From assembly GCA_950054485.1 (NCBI GenBank), contig CATLPD010000001.1, forward strand, positions 186,001-250,000: a stretch of DNA of 64,000 nucleotides. Reading direction: 5' to 3'. Origin of the DNA: an uncultured Alphaproteobacteria bacterium. GTDB taxonomy: Bacteria > Pseudomonadota > Alphaproteobacteria > Micavibrionales > CSBR16-224. Under the pieces are notes generated by a model. It did not search any database. It saw nothing but the letters and a program-made list of their open reading frames with translations, and was not told the origin of the DNA. Positions 50,828-60,313 of this stretch are shown in pieces. The position numbers and the translations under genes are program-made. How positions within the stretch are numbered: position 1 is the stretch's first letter; each line of letters opens with the position of its first letter.

Positions 50828-53698
50828 TTATGCCGCTGACGTCAAAAGCTCGGTCGGCATAGCCTCCACAACCTCGGCACAACGTGCACATACTGGCGGA
50901 TGTTTCGGGTTTGATCCGACGTCGGTCGTGTATTTCCAGCAGCGTTCGCACTTATCCCCTTCAGCAGCCTCGATGATCACGGCGATCCCTTTGACATCAT
51001 CAAGTGTAAAGGCGCCGTCCGGGGCAAAGCCTTCCTTAACGGCAATGTCAGACGTAATCACAAAATCAGCAAAATTGCTTTCGGATACCAGCTTGCGCAG
51101 CGCTTCATCCTCGATATAGACAACAGGTTTTGCCTCAAGGGATGATCTGATGATTTTATCACGGCGTTTCACTTCGATCGCGCCTGTAACAACTTTGCGC
51201 ACATCCAGCAATTTTTCAATTTTCGCCTTTACGGCTTCGTTCTTCCAGGGCGCCGGAACCTTGGCATAGGTTTCCAGATGGACGCTGTTTTCGCGGTCAT
51301 CAAATGTCAGCCCCTTACGCGCCAGATAGGCTTCCTCCGCTGTGAAACACAGGATCGGTGCCAGCCAGCGCACCAGATGAATGAACACTTTGTTCAAAAC
51401 GTACTGGCAGGCCAAACGTTCATCACTACCGCTTGCGTTACAATAGAGGTTGTCTTTATTGATATCGAAATAGAGCGCCGACAAATCGCTGTTGCAGAAA
51501 TGGTGCAGCGTTGTCACCATCTTGTGCAAATCAAAGCTTTCAAGCGCCTCTGCCAGCGTGGCATCAACCTCGGTCATGCGGTGCAGGATGTAACGGTCCA
51601 GATCAGACAGCATATCATATTCACGCAGCTTTTGATCTTCGGCAAAATCGCCCAAATTCCCCAATAGGAAACATAGGGTATTGCGAATACGCAAATAAAT
51701 ATCAACATGACCTTTCAGAATTTTCGGGCCGACTTTTAAATCAGATGTATAATCCGATCCGACAACCCAAAGACGCATGATGTCTGCACCATATTCCTGA
51801 CACAGATCCAGCGGTGCCAAACCGTTTCCGCCTGATTTCGACATCTTATAGCCTTTTTCATCCAGCAAAAATCCGTGCGTCAGAACGGTTTTAAAAGGCG
51901 CGCGACCACGTGTGGCGGTTGACACCAACAATGAAGATTGGAACCATCCGCGATGCTGGTCTGATCCTTCCAGATACAGGTCGGCAGGCGATGTTAGTTC
52001 CTCGCGATCTTCACAGACAAAACCATGTGTTGATCCGGATTCAAACCAGACATCGATGATATCTTTAATTTGTTCAAAATCATCAACGTTATATTTATTA
52101 CCCAAGAAATCCTGCGCGGGGCGTTGATACCAAGCATCCGATCCTTCTTTTTCAAAAACCTCGAGGATGCGCGCATCAACTTCCGGATCATCCAAAAGCC
52201 CGCCGCCGTCCTTGTATACGAAAACGGCGATCGGTACCCCCCACGCGCGCTGGCGTGAAATACACCAGTCGCCGCGGTTTTCAACCATTGCCGTGATACG
52301 GTTTTCACCTTTTTCAGGCACCCAGCGTGTCTTTTTAATTTCAGCCAGGGCCTTTTTACGCAGATCATTTTCATCCATCGAAATAAACCATTGCGGCGTA
52401 TTGCGAAAGATAACGGGTGCCTTTGAACGCCAAGAATGCGGATAGCTGTGGCGCAGATGTCCGCGCGCAACCAGTGCACCAACATCTTTCATTTTTTCCA
52501 TCACAATTTTATTCGCCAGGCCTTTTTTACCCTCGGATGTGTAAACTTCGATACCCTCAAGGCCGGGGGCCTCGGCGGTATATTTACCATCACCGCCCAC
52601 GGTGTGCGGGATCGGCAGGCCGAATTTTATGCCCAGTTTGTAATCGTCCTCACCATGGCTGGGCGCGCAATGAACAAAGCCCGTTCCGGTTTCAGTCGTC
52701 ACGAAATCGCCCGGCAGAACGCGGACATCAAAATCATAGCCGCTGTCGTGCAATGGGTGATGACAAATCATATCTTTGAAATCATCGCCTGTACCTGACC
52801 AGATAATTTCGGCTTCCGTGATTTTGGCGTCAGACTTGAATTGTTCAACCAGATCTTCAGCAACATATAACAAATCACCGACGATGGCTTCGGATTCCGC
52901 GTCAACCGCCTTAATTTTCAAACCGACATATTTGATATGCTCGCCATAGGCAACCGCACGGTTGGCCGGCAGCGTCCAGGGCGTTGTCGTCCAGATCACG
53001 ATATGGCCTTCTGAAATTTCTTTCGACGGCACCTTAATCGGGAATTTAATCCAGACTGTGTTGGATGTGTAATCATGATATTCGACCTCGGCCTCGGCCA
53101 GGGCGGTTTTTTCCGGCACAGACCACATGACGGGTTTTGACCCGCGATAGAGGCCGCCGTTTTTGGCAAACTTGTGGATTTCACCTGTAATCAAAGATTC
53201 TGCGCGGTGATCCATCGTCACATAGGGGTTGTCCCAATCGCCATTGATACCAAGGCGCTGGAATTGTTCGCCCTGCACGTCAATCCACTTTTGTGCGAAA
53301 TCACGGCATTCTTTGCGGAAATCAACGATATCGATATCATCTTTGTCTTTACCCGCTTTACGGTATTTTTCCTCGATCTTCCATTCGATCGGCAGACCGT
53401 GACAATCATATCCTGGCACATACGGCGTTTTGAAACCCTGCATATTTTTGGAGCGGATGACAACATCCTTCAGGATTTTGTTCATCGCGTGCCCCATGTG
53501 GATATCACCATTCGCATACGGCGGGCCGTCATGTAAAACCCACAGTGGACGGTCTTTTTGCACGTCTTGTTGCTTATGATAGAAATCCATGTCCCGCCAG
53601 CGTTTGACGATGACAGGTTCTTTATCCGCCAATCCCGCACGGCGCGGGAAGTCTGTCGATGGCAATTTGATCGTTTTTCCGTAGTTTATATCGGACAT
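50828..53698 (-). CDS. ileS: Isoleucyl-tRNA synthetase
   Basis: A 956-residue class I synthetase of the standard bacterial type. The HIGH box is GDIHMGH (about residue 70), the editing domain contains WTTTPWTLPANRAVAYG, the KMSKS loop is GYKMSKSGGN, and a C-terminal zinc finger (CERCWK and CARCAE) is intact. AAGGA lies seven bases before the ATG. No T-box or ribF/lspA neighbour is present; a hydrolase gene lies upstream instead. Confidence 0.98.
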   Translation of the reverse strand: MSDINYGKTIKLPSTDFPRRAGLADKEPVIVKRWRDMDFYHKQQDVQKDRPLWVLHDGPPYANGDIHMGHAMNKILKDVVIRSKNMQGFKTPYVPGYDCHGLPIEWKIEEKYRKAGKDKDDIDIVDFRKECRDFAQKWIDVQGEQFQRLGINGDWDNPYVTMDHRAESLITGEIHKFAKNGGLYRGSKPVMWSVPEKTALAEAEVEYHDYTSNTVWIKFPIKVPSKEISEGHIVIWTTTPWTLPANRAVAYGEHIKYVGLKIKAVDAESEAIVGDLLYVAEDLVEQFKSDAKITEAEIIWSGTGDDFKDMICHHPLHDSGYDFDVRVLPGDFVTTETGTGFVHCAPSHGEDDYKLGIKFGLPIPHTVGGDGKYTAEAPGLEGIEVYTSEGKKGLANKIVMEKMKDVGALVARGHLRHSYPHSWRSKAPVIFRNTPQWFISMDENDLRKKALAEIKKTRWVPEKGENRITAMVENRGDWCISRQRAWGVPIAVFVYKDGGGLLDDPEVDARILEVFEKEGSDAWYQRPAQDFLGNKYNVDDFEQIKDIIDVWFESGSTHGFVCEDREELTSPADLYLEGSDQHRGWFQSSLLVSTATRGRAPFKTVLTHGFLLDEKGYKMSKSGGNGLAPLDLCQEYGADIMRLWVVGSDYTSDLKVGPKILKGHVDIYLRIRNTLCFLLGNLGDFAEDQKLREYDMLSDLDRYILHRMTEVDATLAEALESFDLHKMVTTLHHFCNSDLSALYFDINKDNLYCNASGSDERLACQYVLNKVFIHLVRWLAPILCFTAEEAYLARKGLTFDDRENSVHLETYAKVPAPWKNEAVKAKIEKLLDVRKVVTGAIEVKRRDKIIRSSLEAKPVVYIEDEALRKLVSESNFADFVITSDIAVKEGFAPDGAFTLDDVKGIAVIIEAAEGDKCERCWKYTTDVGSNPKHPPVCARCAEVVEAMPTELLTSAA

Positions 53699-53728
53699 AT
53701 CTGATTCCTTTATTTTTCCAGCGCCAGA

Positions 53729-54649
53729 CTAGCGGTTTTTTTCAAAGAATTCCAGCGTTTTGCCCAGAAATTCATCGCGGATAATATCGCGCTCCATCAT
53801 GATTTCATGCTGCGAGTCATGAAATTCGTGCCCGACCCCGTTCGGCAGGCGCATAACGGCACGGCGCGATGCCCTGTTATCGACGATCTGATCGCCTTCT
53901 GCCATACCAATAAAAACAGGGGTTTCGATTGATTCCAGAAAGCCTTTTTTCTCGGTTTCGACAATCGATTTCAGCGCATGATAAATCCATTCGAAACTGA
54001 CATCACCAACGCGCAGTTCCGCATCTTTTTCACACCATTCATAATGTACAGCGCGGCGAACAGGGTCACGCGAGCGGGGGTCTTTATGGATCGGCGGCTT
54101 TTTATAACGCCAACTGCCGCCGCCAAAACCTTTTTTCTGCCATTTCAAGGCGCGTACAATTTTAAGAATGCCCCAGGCCAAAAATTTCGGCATCGGTAAG
54201 CGAAATTGTACCATCGGCGCTGACAGGGCTGCCGCCTTAAATAAATGCGGATATAATTTCAGCGTTTTCAAGGCAATGTGCCCCCCCATCGAATGCGCCA
54301 AGGCATAGGTGGGTAAATCATTTTGCGGCACAATTACTGAAACAAAATAATGAAGGTTCTGCGCATCCTTATCAAAACCATCATGGTAAACTTGCTCCAG
54401 ATTATCATCAAACCAGCGTTTTGATTTTCCCTGCCCGCGCCAGTCGAACGTGTAAACGTTATAACCTGCGGCATGTAAATCGCGGATTGTTTCAAAAAAC
54501 TTTTCGATAAATTCGGTAAAACCGTGCAGCAACACAATGTTACCCTTTGCATCTTCACGCGTTAAAAAGCCATAGCGGTGCATAACACCATCCGGCGTTA
54601 CAAATTGCTTAAACTGAAAGCCTTCAGGCTGTAAAAAACGTGTTTCCAA
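53729..54649 (-). CDS. Alpha/beta hydrolase, lysophospholipase/monoacylglycerol-lipase-like
   Basis: A Hydrolase_4-type enzyme of about 306 residues: oxyanion region IVLLHGFTEF, VYTFDWRGQGKS, nucleophile elbow LAHSMGGHIAL (Ser, with Ala in place of the first Gly), and a C-terminal DSQHEIMME with the likely catalytic His. The frame stays open upstream to 54742, but that overlaps the divergent tetR start. I prefer the TTG at 54649, ten bases after AAGGA, giving METRFLQPEGF. The divergent tetR is a candidate regulator of this gene. Confidence 0.85.
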   Translation of the reverse strand: METRFLQPEGFQFKQFVTPDGVMHRYGFLTREDAKGNIVLLHGFTEFIEKFFETIRDLHAAGYNVYTFDWRGQGKSKRWFDDNLEQVYHDGFDKDAQNLHYFVSVIVPQNDLPTYALAHSMGGHIALKTLKLYPHLFKAAALSAPMVQFRLPMPKFLAWGILKIVRALKWQKKGFGGGSWRYKKPPIHKDPRSRDPVRRAVHYEWCEKDAELRVGDVSFEWIYHALKSIVETEKKGFLESIETPVFIGMAEGDQIVDNRASRRAVMRLPNGVGHEFHDSQHEIMMERDIIRDEFLGKTLEFFEKNR

Positions 54650-54733
54650 AATTTTGCTTTCCTTCGAATCTGAATACTGTAAACTTTTAAATAGAACAAT
54701 AAGACAAACCAAATAAGGCCGTTCGGGGGAATT

Positions 54734-55318
54734 ATGGCACAAGCACTAAAGAAAACAAGTTATCATCATGGAAATCTAAAAGAGGCGCTGGTCGAAACAG
54801 CCCTTGAAATGCTGAAAACACTTAAACCGGATGACTTGTCACTGCGCAAGCTGGCTGGCCAGTTGGGCGTTTCTCAAACCGCCGTTTACTCGCATTTCAA
54901 AGACAAAACCGCGCTGATCGCCGCGATCGCCGCACACGGATTTCATGATCAGGCGCGTTACATGACAGATCGGATCCGTGACATAAAGGACCCTTATTTA
55001 CGTCTGGAAGAAATCGCCGTTGCCTATATGCAATTTGCTTTTGATAATCGCGCCCTGTTTCAGGTGATGTTCTCGCGAGATGTGCAGGATTTACCCGAGC
55101 ACGCCGAATTATCGCTGAATGCCGGTAAGCCCTACAGCCTTTTTGCCGCTGCATGGTCACGCTACCGCCCCGATCACGCCCACCAGATGCCTTTTATCTG
55201 GTCGATGATCCACGGGCAAACAGTCCTGATGTGTGATCCGAAATTCGGGCCCGCCATGTCACGCGGCCTATCGCCAAAAGATCTTGCGCAAAAATCAATT
55301 CAGGTTTTTAAAGGGTAA
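54734..55318 (+). CDS. TetR/AcrR-family regulator
   Basis: The 194-residue protein has an N-terminal helix-turn-helix (SLRKLAGQLGVSQTAVYSHF then KDKTALIAAIA) and a C-terminal ligand domain with the WHG-type pattern (AYMQFAFDNRALFQVMFSRD). It is divergent from the hydrolase and upstream of a YciI-like gene; both are likely targets. GGGGGA precedes the ATG. Confidence 0.9.
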   Translation: MAQALKKTSYHHGNLKEALVETALEMLKTLKPDDLSLRKLAGQLGVSQTAVYSHFKDKTALIAAIAAHGFHDQARYMTDRIRDIKDPYLRLEEIAVAYMQFAFDNRALFQVMFSRDVQDLPEHAELSLNAGKPYSLFAAAWSRYRPDHAHQMPFIWSMIHGQTVLMCDPKFGPAMSRGLSPKDLAQKSIQVFKG

Positions 55319-55322
55319 TTTT

Positions 55323-55622
55323 ATGCCGCAATTCATTGTAATCGGAAAAGACGCCACCGATGCCGAGGCCCCGGCCCGCCGCGCCGCCGCGCGCGACGCC
55401 CACATCAAAATGGTCGAGGAAAAACACGCCAAAGGCGAACAGTTGATGGGTGCGGCTATGCTGGATGACGATGGCAATATGATCGGATCTGTGATGACGG
55501 TTGATTTTCCATCGCGCGAAGCGCTTGATGAATGGCTAGCGGCCGAACCCTACGTTCTGCAAAAAGTCTGGCAAAATATCGAAATCATCCCCTGCAAAAT
55601 TCCGCCTGTATTTTTGAAATAA
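55323..55622 (+). CDS. YciI-like protein
   Basis: A 99-residue YciI-family domain of dimeric ferredoxin-like fold: FIVIGKDATDAEAPARRAAA, then RDAHIKMVEEKHAKGEQLMG and DFPSREALDEWLAAEPYV. The conserved Asp-His pair appears as RDAHIK. Enzymatic role is generally unknown. It starts four bases after the tetR stop, so it is co-transcribed. Convergent with the fructosamine kinase, directly abutting its stop. Confidence 0.88.
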   Translation: MPQFIVIGKDATDAEAPARRAAARDAHIKMVEEKHAKGEQLMGAAMLDDDGNMIGSVMTVDFPSREALDEWLAAEPYVLQKVWQNIEIIPCKIPPVFLK

Positions 55623-56474
55623 TCAGATAAAGGTTTCAACAGCCTTATAGACTTTGCGTGCATAACTGCGCCCAAACAGAACGGCGTGAACCAAAAGCGG
55701 ATAGATATTATACAGCGTACGCCGTTCTTCGAAAAAGCCGGGTTTGATTTCGATTTCTTCCTCGTAGCGCGCAAAGAAATGCTGGTCGGCGGTATTGAAG
55801 AGGGTCAGGAAGGCCAGTTCTATTTCATGATCGGCGTAATACATTGCCGGATCGATAAAGGCTTTGATCTGTCCCTGATATGGCAGAATATTACCGCCCC
55901 AGCAATCGCCGTGGATCAAAACAGGGCGGTTGCCTTGCCCGATGATCGATGAGGCTTTGGATGCCAGAATATCAATCTTATGCATTAATTCCGTATTGAT
56001 TGCCTGCTGTCTGTATGCCAGTCCCGCCATATGCAATAGACGATTATTTATAAAAAACTCGGCCCAGTCGGTTGTTTGCGTGTTTGACTGCAAAATATTG
56101 GCAATATGCGTATCAAATTCAAATCCGTAACGGTCGCTTTCAACCTTGTGCAGGCGCGCCAGATGGGCGGCTGCATCCCTTTGGGCAGATTCATTCATAA
56201 TCCAGTCGGAATGAATCGTTTCCATGATCAAAAGATTGGGTGATGCGTGATAAATTTTCGGCACCGGCAGGCCGCCCTTGTCCTGCAGATAGGTGATCAT
56301 CTTTGCCTCTTCATCCAGTGAATGCGGGGACCGTTTCGCGACATAGCGATCACCGTTATCCATGACGATTTTAAAACTTTCCGCATGTTCCGCCGATGAA
56401 AGGGGGGATACCGTCATCACCTTGTCACCGAATAATTCGGTAATTTTCTTTTTCAGATCGTCGTTACTCAGCAT
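55623..56474 (-). CDS. Fructosamine/ketosamine 3-kinase family protein
   Basis: A 283-residue kinase of the FN3K family with aminoglycoside-kinase fold. The catalytic loop is LIHGDCWGGNIL, the metal Asp is in FIDPAMYYADHEIELAFLTL, and YVAKRS holds the ATP Lys. Family enzymes phosphorylate sugar adducts (fructosamine, ribulosamine, erythrulosamine) on proteins so that the adduct falls off. The start overlaps the upstream phosphatase gene by 11 bases. In other bacteria such kinase-phosphatase neighbours act together on glycated proteins. Confidence 0.85.
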   Translation of the reverse strand: MLSNDDLKKKITELFGDKVMTVSPLSSAEHAESFKIVMDNGDRYVAKRSPHSLDEEAKMITYLQDKGGLPVPKIYHASPNLLIMETIHSDWIMNESAQRDAAAHLARLHKVESDRYGFEFDTHIANILQSNTQTTDWAEFFINNRLLHMAGLAYRQQAINTELMHKIDILASKASSIIGQGNRPVLIHGDCWGGNILPYQGQIKAFIDPAMYYADHEIELAFLTLFNTADQHFFARYEEEIEIKPGFFEERRTLYNIYPLLVHAVLFGRSYARKVYKAVETFI

Positions 56475-56910
56475 TTTTCAAATCCTTTAAAACACTGTCC
56501 GCCCCTTCACGAATAATGTCCCATGTTTTCACAAAATGGCGTTCATCCCCATACCAGGGGTCGGGCACATCGTAATCCGGGTGATACATCTTTAACTGCG
56601 CGTGTGCACCTGTCGGCTTTTTGGCCTTCAAATGCTGCATATGCCCCGCATCCATCGCATATATAATATCAAAACGATCAAAGTCATCCGCTGTTACCTG
56701 CCGCGCGCGCAGACCCGAAATATCAATCCCTTTATTTTTCGCCAGTGTAATCGCTCTGTGGTCCGGCGCCTCGCCCGCATGCAGGCCATGTGTGCCTGCA
56801 GAATCAAACGTGTTGCCCACAAGACCATCGCTTTCGCATAAATGGCGCATCAGTCCTTCGGCGGTGGGCGAACGGCAGATGTTTCCGCTGCATACGAAAA
56901 GAATTTTCAT
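56464..56910 (-). CDS. Low-molecular-weight protein-tyrosine-phosphatase family
   Basis: A 148-residue phosphatase with the P-loop VCSGNICRSPTAEG (Cys nucleophile, C-x5-R) and the general-acid Asp in VPDPWYGDE. The ATG at 56910 overlaps the stop of the upstream acetyltransferase gene (ATGA), which rejects the longer upstream start. Members of this family can remove phosphate from protein-bound ribulosamine 5-phosphate; the coupled FN3K-type kinase supports that role more than tyrosine phosphatase activity, but the substrate is inferred. Confidence 0.9.
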   Translation of the reverse strand: MKILFVCSGNICRSPTAEGLMRHLCESDGLVGNTFDSAGTHGLHAGEAPDHRAITLAKNKGIDISGLRARQVTADDFDRFDIIYAMDAGHMQHLKAKKPTGAHAQLKMYHPDYDVPDPWYGDERHFVKTWDIIREGADSVLKDLKNAE

Positions 56911-57470
56911 TTTTGTTTTTCTTCTTTTATTTTTTTCCATTCGCTGGCGCGCATACCGTAAAGTTTCATATCCAGAAAATGATCATGATTCCACAGATCA
57001 TCGCGCAGCGTACCTTCATAAACGAAACCCAGTTTTTCTGCGATCGCCCAGCTGGCTTTATTTTTTGGCGTTGCTTTAATATGAATGTGGTTCAAGTCCA
57101 ATTCATCAAACGCATAATCCAATATAGCCGCAACACATCGTGTCATGATCCCGTTGCCGGTTTTATCTTTTGACAGCCAGTATCCAATAGATGATCTGCG
57201 GTTCGCATGATCAATTTCGTGCAAAGATATTTTTCCGACCAGTTCGCCCTTAAAGAAAATACCACAGTCAACCGCGCCGTTTTCCGCCCACAGCTTTCTT
57301 TGTGCCTTATTATATTCCAGACTGTCTTCCCATTTCTGGGTGCGCCGTTCCCATGGCATAAATTCGCCAAGGTGTTTTCTGTTACGATCAATAAGCGCAA
57401 ACAATTCCTTTGCATGGTAATCCTGCAATGGTTTAAGTTCGATATCGTCATTTACTTTATAACTAAACAT
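56907..57470 (-). CDS. RimJ/RimL-type GNAT N-acetyltransferase
   Basis: A 187-residue acetyltransferase: N-terminal LKPLQDYHAKELFALIDRNR, substrate segment LGEFMPWERR, SIGYWLSKDKTGNGIMT at the acetyl-CoA loop, and ATPKNKASWAIAEKLGFVYE. This pattern is that of RimL/YdaF-type enzymes, which acetylate protein N-termini or small molecules. It is the first gene of the operon with the phosphatase and FN3K kinase, and divergent from mnmC. Confidence 0.9.
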   Translation of the reverse strand: MFSYKVNDDIELKPLQDYHAKELFALIDRNRKHLGEFMPWERRTQKWEDSLEYNKAQRKLWAENGAVDCGIFFKGELVGKISLHEIDHANRRSSIGYWLSKDKTGNGIMTRCVAAILDYAFDELDLNHIHIKATPKNKASWAIAEKLGFVYEGTLRDDLWNHDHFLDMKLYGMRASEWKKIKEEKQK

Positions 57471-57485
57471 GGAACCGAGTTTAGC

Positions 57486-59387
57486 GTGACTCTAACACCG
57501 GCACAAATTGAATTTGATGATCAGGGGCGTCTGGTTTCAACCGCCTATGGCGATATCTATTTTCAGCCCGAAAATTCAATCGCAGAATCCGAATATGTTT
57601 TTCTGGATAAAGGCGGTTTTTTCAATGCCGTTCAAAACGGATCAAACGATCTGACAGTCGCCGAACTTGGGTTTGGTACGGGCCTGAATTTTTTATTGTG
57701 TCTGCAGGCATGGCAAAAGCGCGCAGATAAAAAACGCCAGCTCCATTTTATATCATTTGAAAAGCACCCGATTGTAAAAGCGGACCTTGAAAAGATTTAC
57801 ACCTATTGGCCGCAACTTTCCGAATATGCTGATGCGCTTTTAAAAACCTATCCCACCCTAACTGCAGGGATACACCCGCTGCATTTTCCTAAGTTCGGCG
57901 CCAGTCTGACATTGTGTCTGGGCGATGTACGCGATCTGCTATCTGATATGCAATTTCAATCGGACATCTGGTTTCTGGATGGATTTGCTCCGGCCAAAAA
58001 TCCGGATATGTGGGCCGAGAAATTATGGCGCCCCATCGCACATAATACAAAACAGGATGGTCGGATCACAACCTTTACAGCCGCCGGCGCGGTCAAACGC
58101 GGCCTGCAAGATGCCGGTTTCGAGATCGAAAAAGTCAATGGATACGGCCGCAAGCGCGATATGATCGTCGGCAGGCTGGCGCAAAGGTCTGCGTCCGCAA
58201 AATTCGATGCCAAACTCCTTCCGGTTCACACACCCGAAAAGCCGAAAACTATTGCTGTCATAGGTGCGGGAATTGCAGGCTGCGCATTGGCCGATGCCCT
58301 GACCCGCCATGGATTGCACGTAACCTTATATGATTGGCATGACGGGCCCGCATCTGAAGCCTCCGGCAATCCGCTCGCGGCTGTCTATCCGAAACTGGGC
58401 GCGCAAAAATCCGCCGCAGATCAAATCTATCGACAGGCTTTTTGCTATACCGAAAAATTCTACAGACATCTTGATGGATCAACGTTTGATCCGTGCGGGG
58501 TCTTTCAGATCGACCGCAATAACGAAACGAAAACACGACATCAAAAAATTGCCGCCCGCAATTTGTCTGATGATCTGGTTATATATATAGAAACGGATAC
58601 GGTCAGCGGCCTTGATCTGGAATGTGGCGGTCTTTTTATACCGCGCGGCGGCATGATCAGCCCGCCGGCACTTTGCCAAACGCTGTTAAACCGCGCCAGC
58701 GAAACAGGACGGCTGAAAACCCAATTTAATTTCGATTTCAACGATCTTGATCAGATTGATGCAGATATCATTATTTTGTCAGACGGGGTCAGCATATCAT
58801 CCACGCCGCAAACCTCATGGATACCGACCGAGATTGTGCGCGGTCAAATCACAGAATGGACGGGCAATGGCGCAACACAGAAATTGAAAACCGTTATCTG
58901 CCATAAAGGCTATATAACCCCGCAACATAACGGGGCGCATTGTTTTGGTGCGACTTTTGATAAGGGCGAAACAAAAACACAAACCCCGACGAACAAAAAT
59001 CACGAGCGTAATTTCGAACAGCTGTTCAAAGAACTGCCAATTCTGCAATCAGATTATAACCTTAGCGATACAACGGGCCGTCAGGGAAACCGCGTCGCAA
59101 CACCTGATCGCCTGCCGCTTTGCGGCCCTGTGATTGATCCTGAAAAATTCAAAAAGGATTTCACAGCGTTATCACAAGATGCTTCAAACCTTTTTGATTA
59201 CCCCCCACGATATTATGATCGTTTAAATATTCTGGGTGCGCTGGGATCGCACGGTATGACAACCGCCCCATGGCTTGCCGAGATTTTGGCGCGGCAATTA
59301 TCCGGCGCGCCTGTTCCGGCATCCGTGCCGATTTATAATGCCATCAGCCCATCGCGTTTTGCTGTGCGGACTCTCATTAAAAGTTAG
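57486..59387 (+). CDS. mnmC: Bifunctional tRNA wobble-uridine modification enzyme MnmC
   Basis: A 633-residue two-domain enzyme. Residues 1-235 are the SAM-dependent methyltransferase (AELGFGTGLNFL, then DIWFLDGFAPAKNPDMW). The rest is the FAD-dependent oxidase (IAVIGAGIAGCALADAL, ASGNPLAAVYPKL). It converts carboxymethylaminomethyl-(2-thio)uridine at position 34 to the methylaminomethyl form. GTG at 57486 gives VTLTPAQIEFDDQG, close to the family start; upstream in-frame codons run into the divergent acetyltransferase gene. It overlaps the convergent ankyrin gene by four bases. Confidence 0.93.
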   Translation: MTLTPAQIEFDDQGRLVSTAYGDIYFQPENSIAESEYVFLDKGGFFNAVQNGSNDLTVAELGFGTGLNFLLCLQAWQKRADKKRQLHFISFEKHPIVKADLEKIYTYWPQLSEYADALLKTYPTLTAGIHPLHFPKFGASLTLCLGDVRDLLSDMQFQSDIWFLDGFAPAKNPDMWAEKLWRPIAHNTKQDGRITTFTAAGAVKRGLQDAGFEIEKVNGYGRKRDMIVGRLAQRSASAKFDAKLLPVHTPEKPKTIAVIGAGIAGCALADALTRHGLHVTLYDWHDGPASEASGNPLAAVYPKLGAQKSAADQIYRQAFCYTEKFYRHLDGSTFDPCGVFQIDRNNETKTRHQKIAARNLSDDLVIYIETDTVSGLDLECGGLFIPRGGMISPPALCQTLLNRASETGRLKTQFNFDFNDLDQIDADIIILSDGVSISSTPQTSWIPTEIVRGQITEWTGNGATQKLKTVICHKGYITPQHNGAHCFGATFDKGETKTQTPTNKNHERNFEQLFKELPILQSDYNLSDTTGRQGNRVATPDRLPLCGPVIDPEKFKKDFTALSQDASNLFDYPPRYYDRLNILGALGSHGMTTAPWLAEILARQLSGAPVPASVPIYNAISPSRFAVRTLIKS

Positions 59388-60313
59388 CTAGATCTTTTGG
59401 TGGGATCAATTGAAGGTGCAGCCTTTTTATGCTCAAGAACATCGGGGCTGCCGCCCTGTTTTTTTAATTCCGCCTTGGCGCTATCCACTTCGACCGTGCT
59501 TGCCAGATCATTAAAGTAAACCGGATCCAAAGAATGGCGCGCGCCTGTATTCTGAACCTCGATAATGCGATCAATGCGTTCAGCGGCAAAATCGAAAATC
59601 TCCTGTAATCTTTGACCACCTGCCCATGGGCTGAAGCGGATAATTTGCGTATCCGCCAAACGCGCCCATTGTTCAGGTATGTCATCATTTGCAGGCGAAG
59701 GGCCTGGATCAACCGTTTTGTGGTTTTCGTCTTCAGCCTCCGCAACCCATGCCTGAACATCATTCATACTGATATCTACGCGCTTACCTAATTGGCGACC
59801 AATTGTATCGCCATCCCTGCTGTCGCGTATATCCAAATTTGATCCGGCCTGTACCAAGGCTTTTATCAGATTTAAAGACCGATCTCTATGCAGTGCGACA
59901 TAAAGAGCATTAACGGAGCCCCTTAAGGCCACATTTACGTCGGCACCGCGCTTGATAAGATACAATGCGATATCTTCATGATTTCTTTCAACTGCCCAGA
60001 ATAAGGGGGTTCTCTTATCGTATTTATAATCAATATTGGCACCCGCATCCAAAAGAATTTCTACAATGTGCTTATGCCCATGAAATACCGCCCTGTGTAA
60101 TGCCGTGTAGCCGCCTGTGTTAATATCGACATTTGATGTTAACTTCAAAATTTCTTGGATAACATCCGCAGCCCCATATTCTGCCGCATTCATCAAAGCC
60201 TTTTGCCCGTATTTTATAAAATCGGCCCCTTTGTCCATAGCATCCAAAAATAAGGCGACATCATTGGCCTTTACGGCTCTTAACAGCTGTTTATTTTCTG
60301 CGCTTTTAAACAT
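59384..60313 (-). CDS. Ankyrin-repeat protein with conserved C-terminal domain, paralogue 1
   Basis: The first 190 residues of this 309-residue protein hold about five ankyrin repeats, clearest at GYTALHRAVFHGHKHIVEIL and TPLFWAVERNHEDIALYLIK. Residues about 215-290 form a second domain (EQWARLADTQIIRF, LQEIFDFAAERIDRI, FNDLAS, AELKKQGG) that the upstream gene shares. No signal peptide is present, so it is either cytoplasmic or a candidate effector. It begins right after the stop of the upstream paralogue. Confidence 0.85.
   Translation of the reverse strand: MFKSAENKQLLRAVKANDVALFLDAMDKGADFIKYGQKALMNAAEYGAADVIQEILKLTSNVDINTGGYTALHRAVFHGHKHIVEILLDAGANIDYKYDKRTPLFWAVERNHEDIALYLIKRGADVNVALRGSVNALYVALHRDRSLNLIKALVQAGSNLDIRDSRDGDTIGRQLGKRVDISMNDVQAWVAEAEDENHKTVDPGPSPANDDIPEQWARLADTQIIRFSPWAGGQRLQEIFDFAAERIDRIIEVQNTGARHSLDPVYFNDLASTVEVDSAKAELKKQGGSPDVLEHKKAAPSIDPTKRSS

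Noticed and set aside
53699-53728. T-box riboswitch before ileS
   Set aside because: Only 30 bases separate ileS from the upstream gene, too short for a T-box leader.
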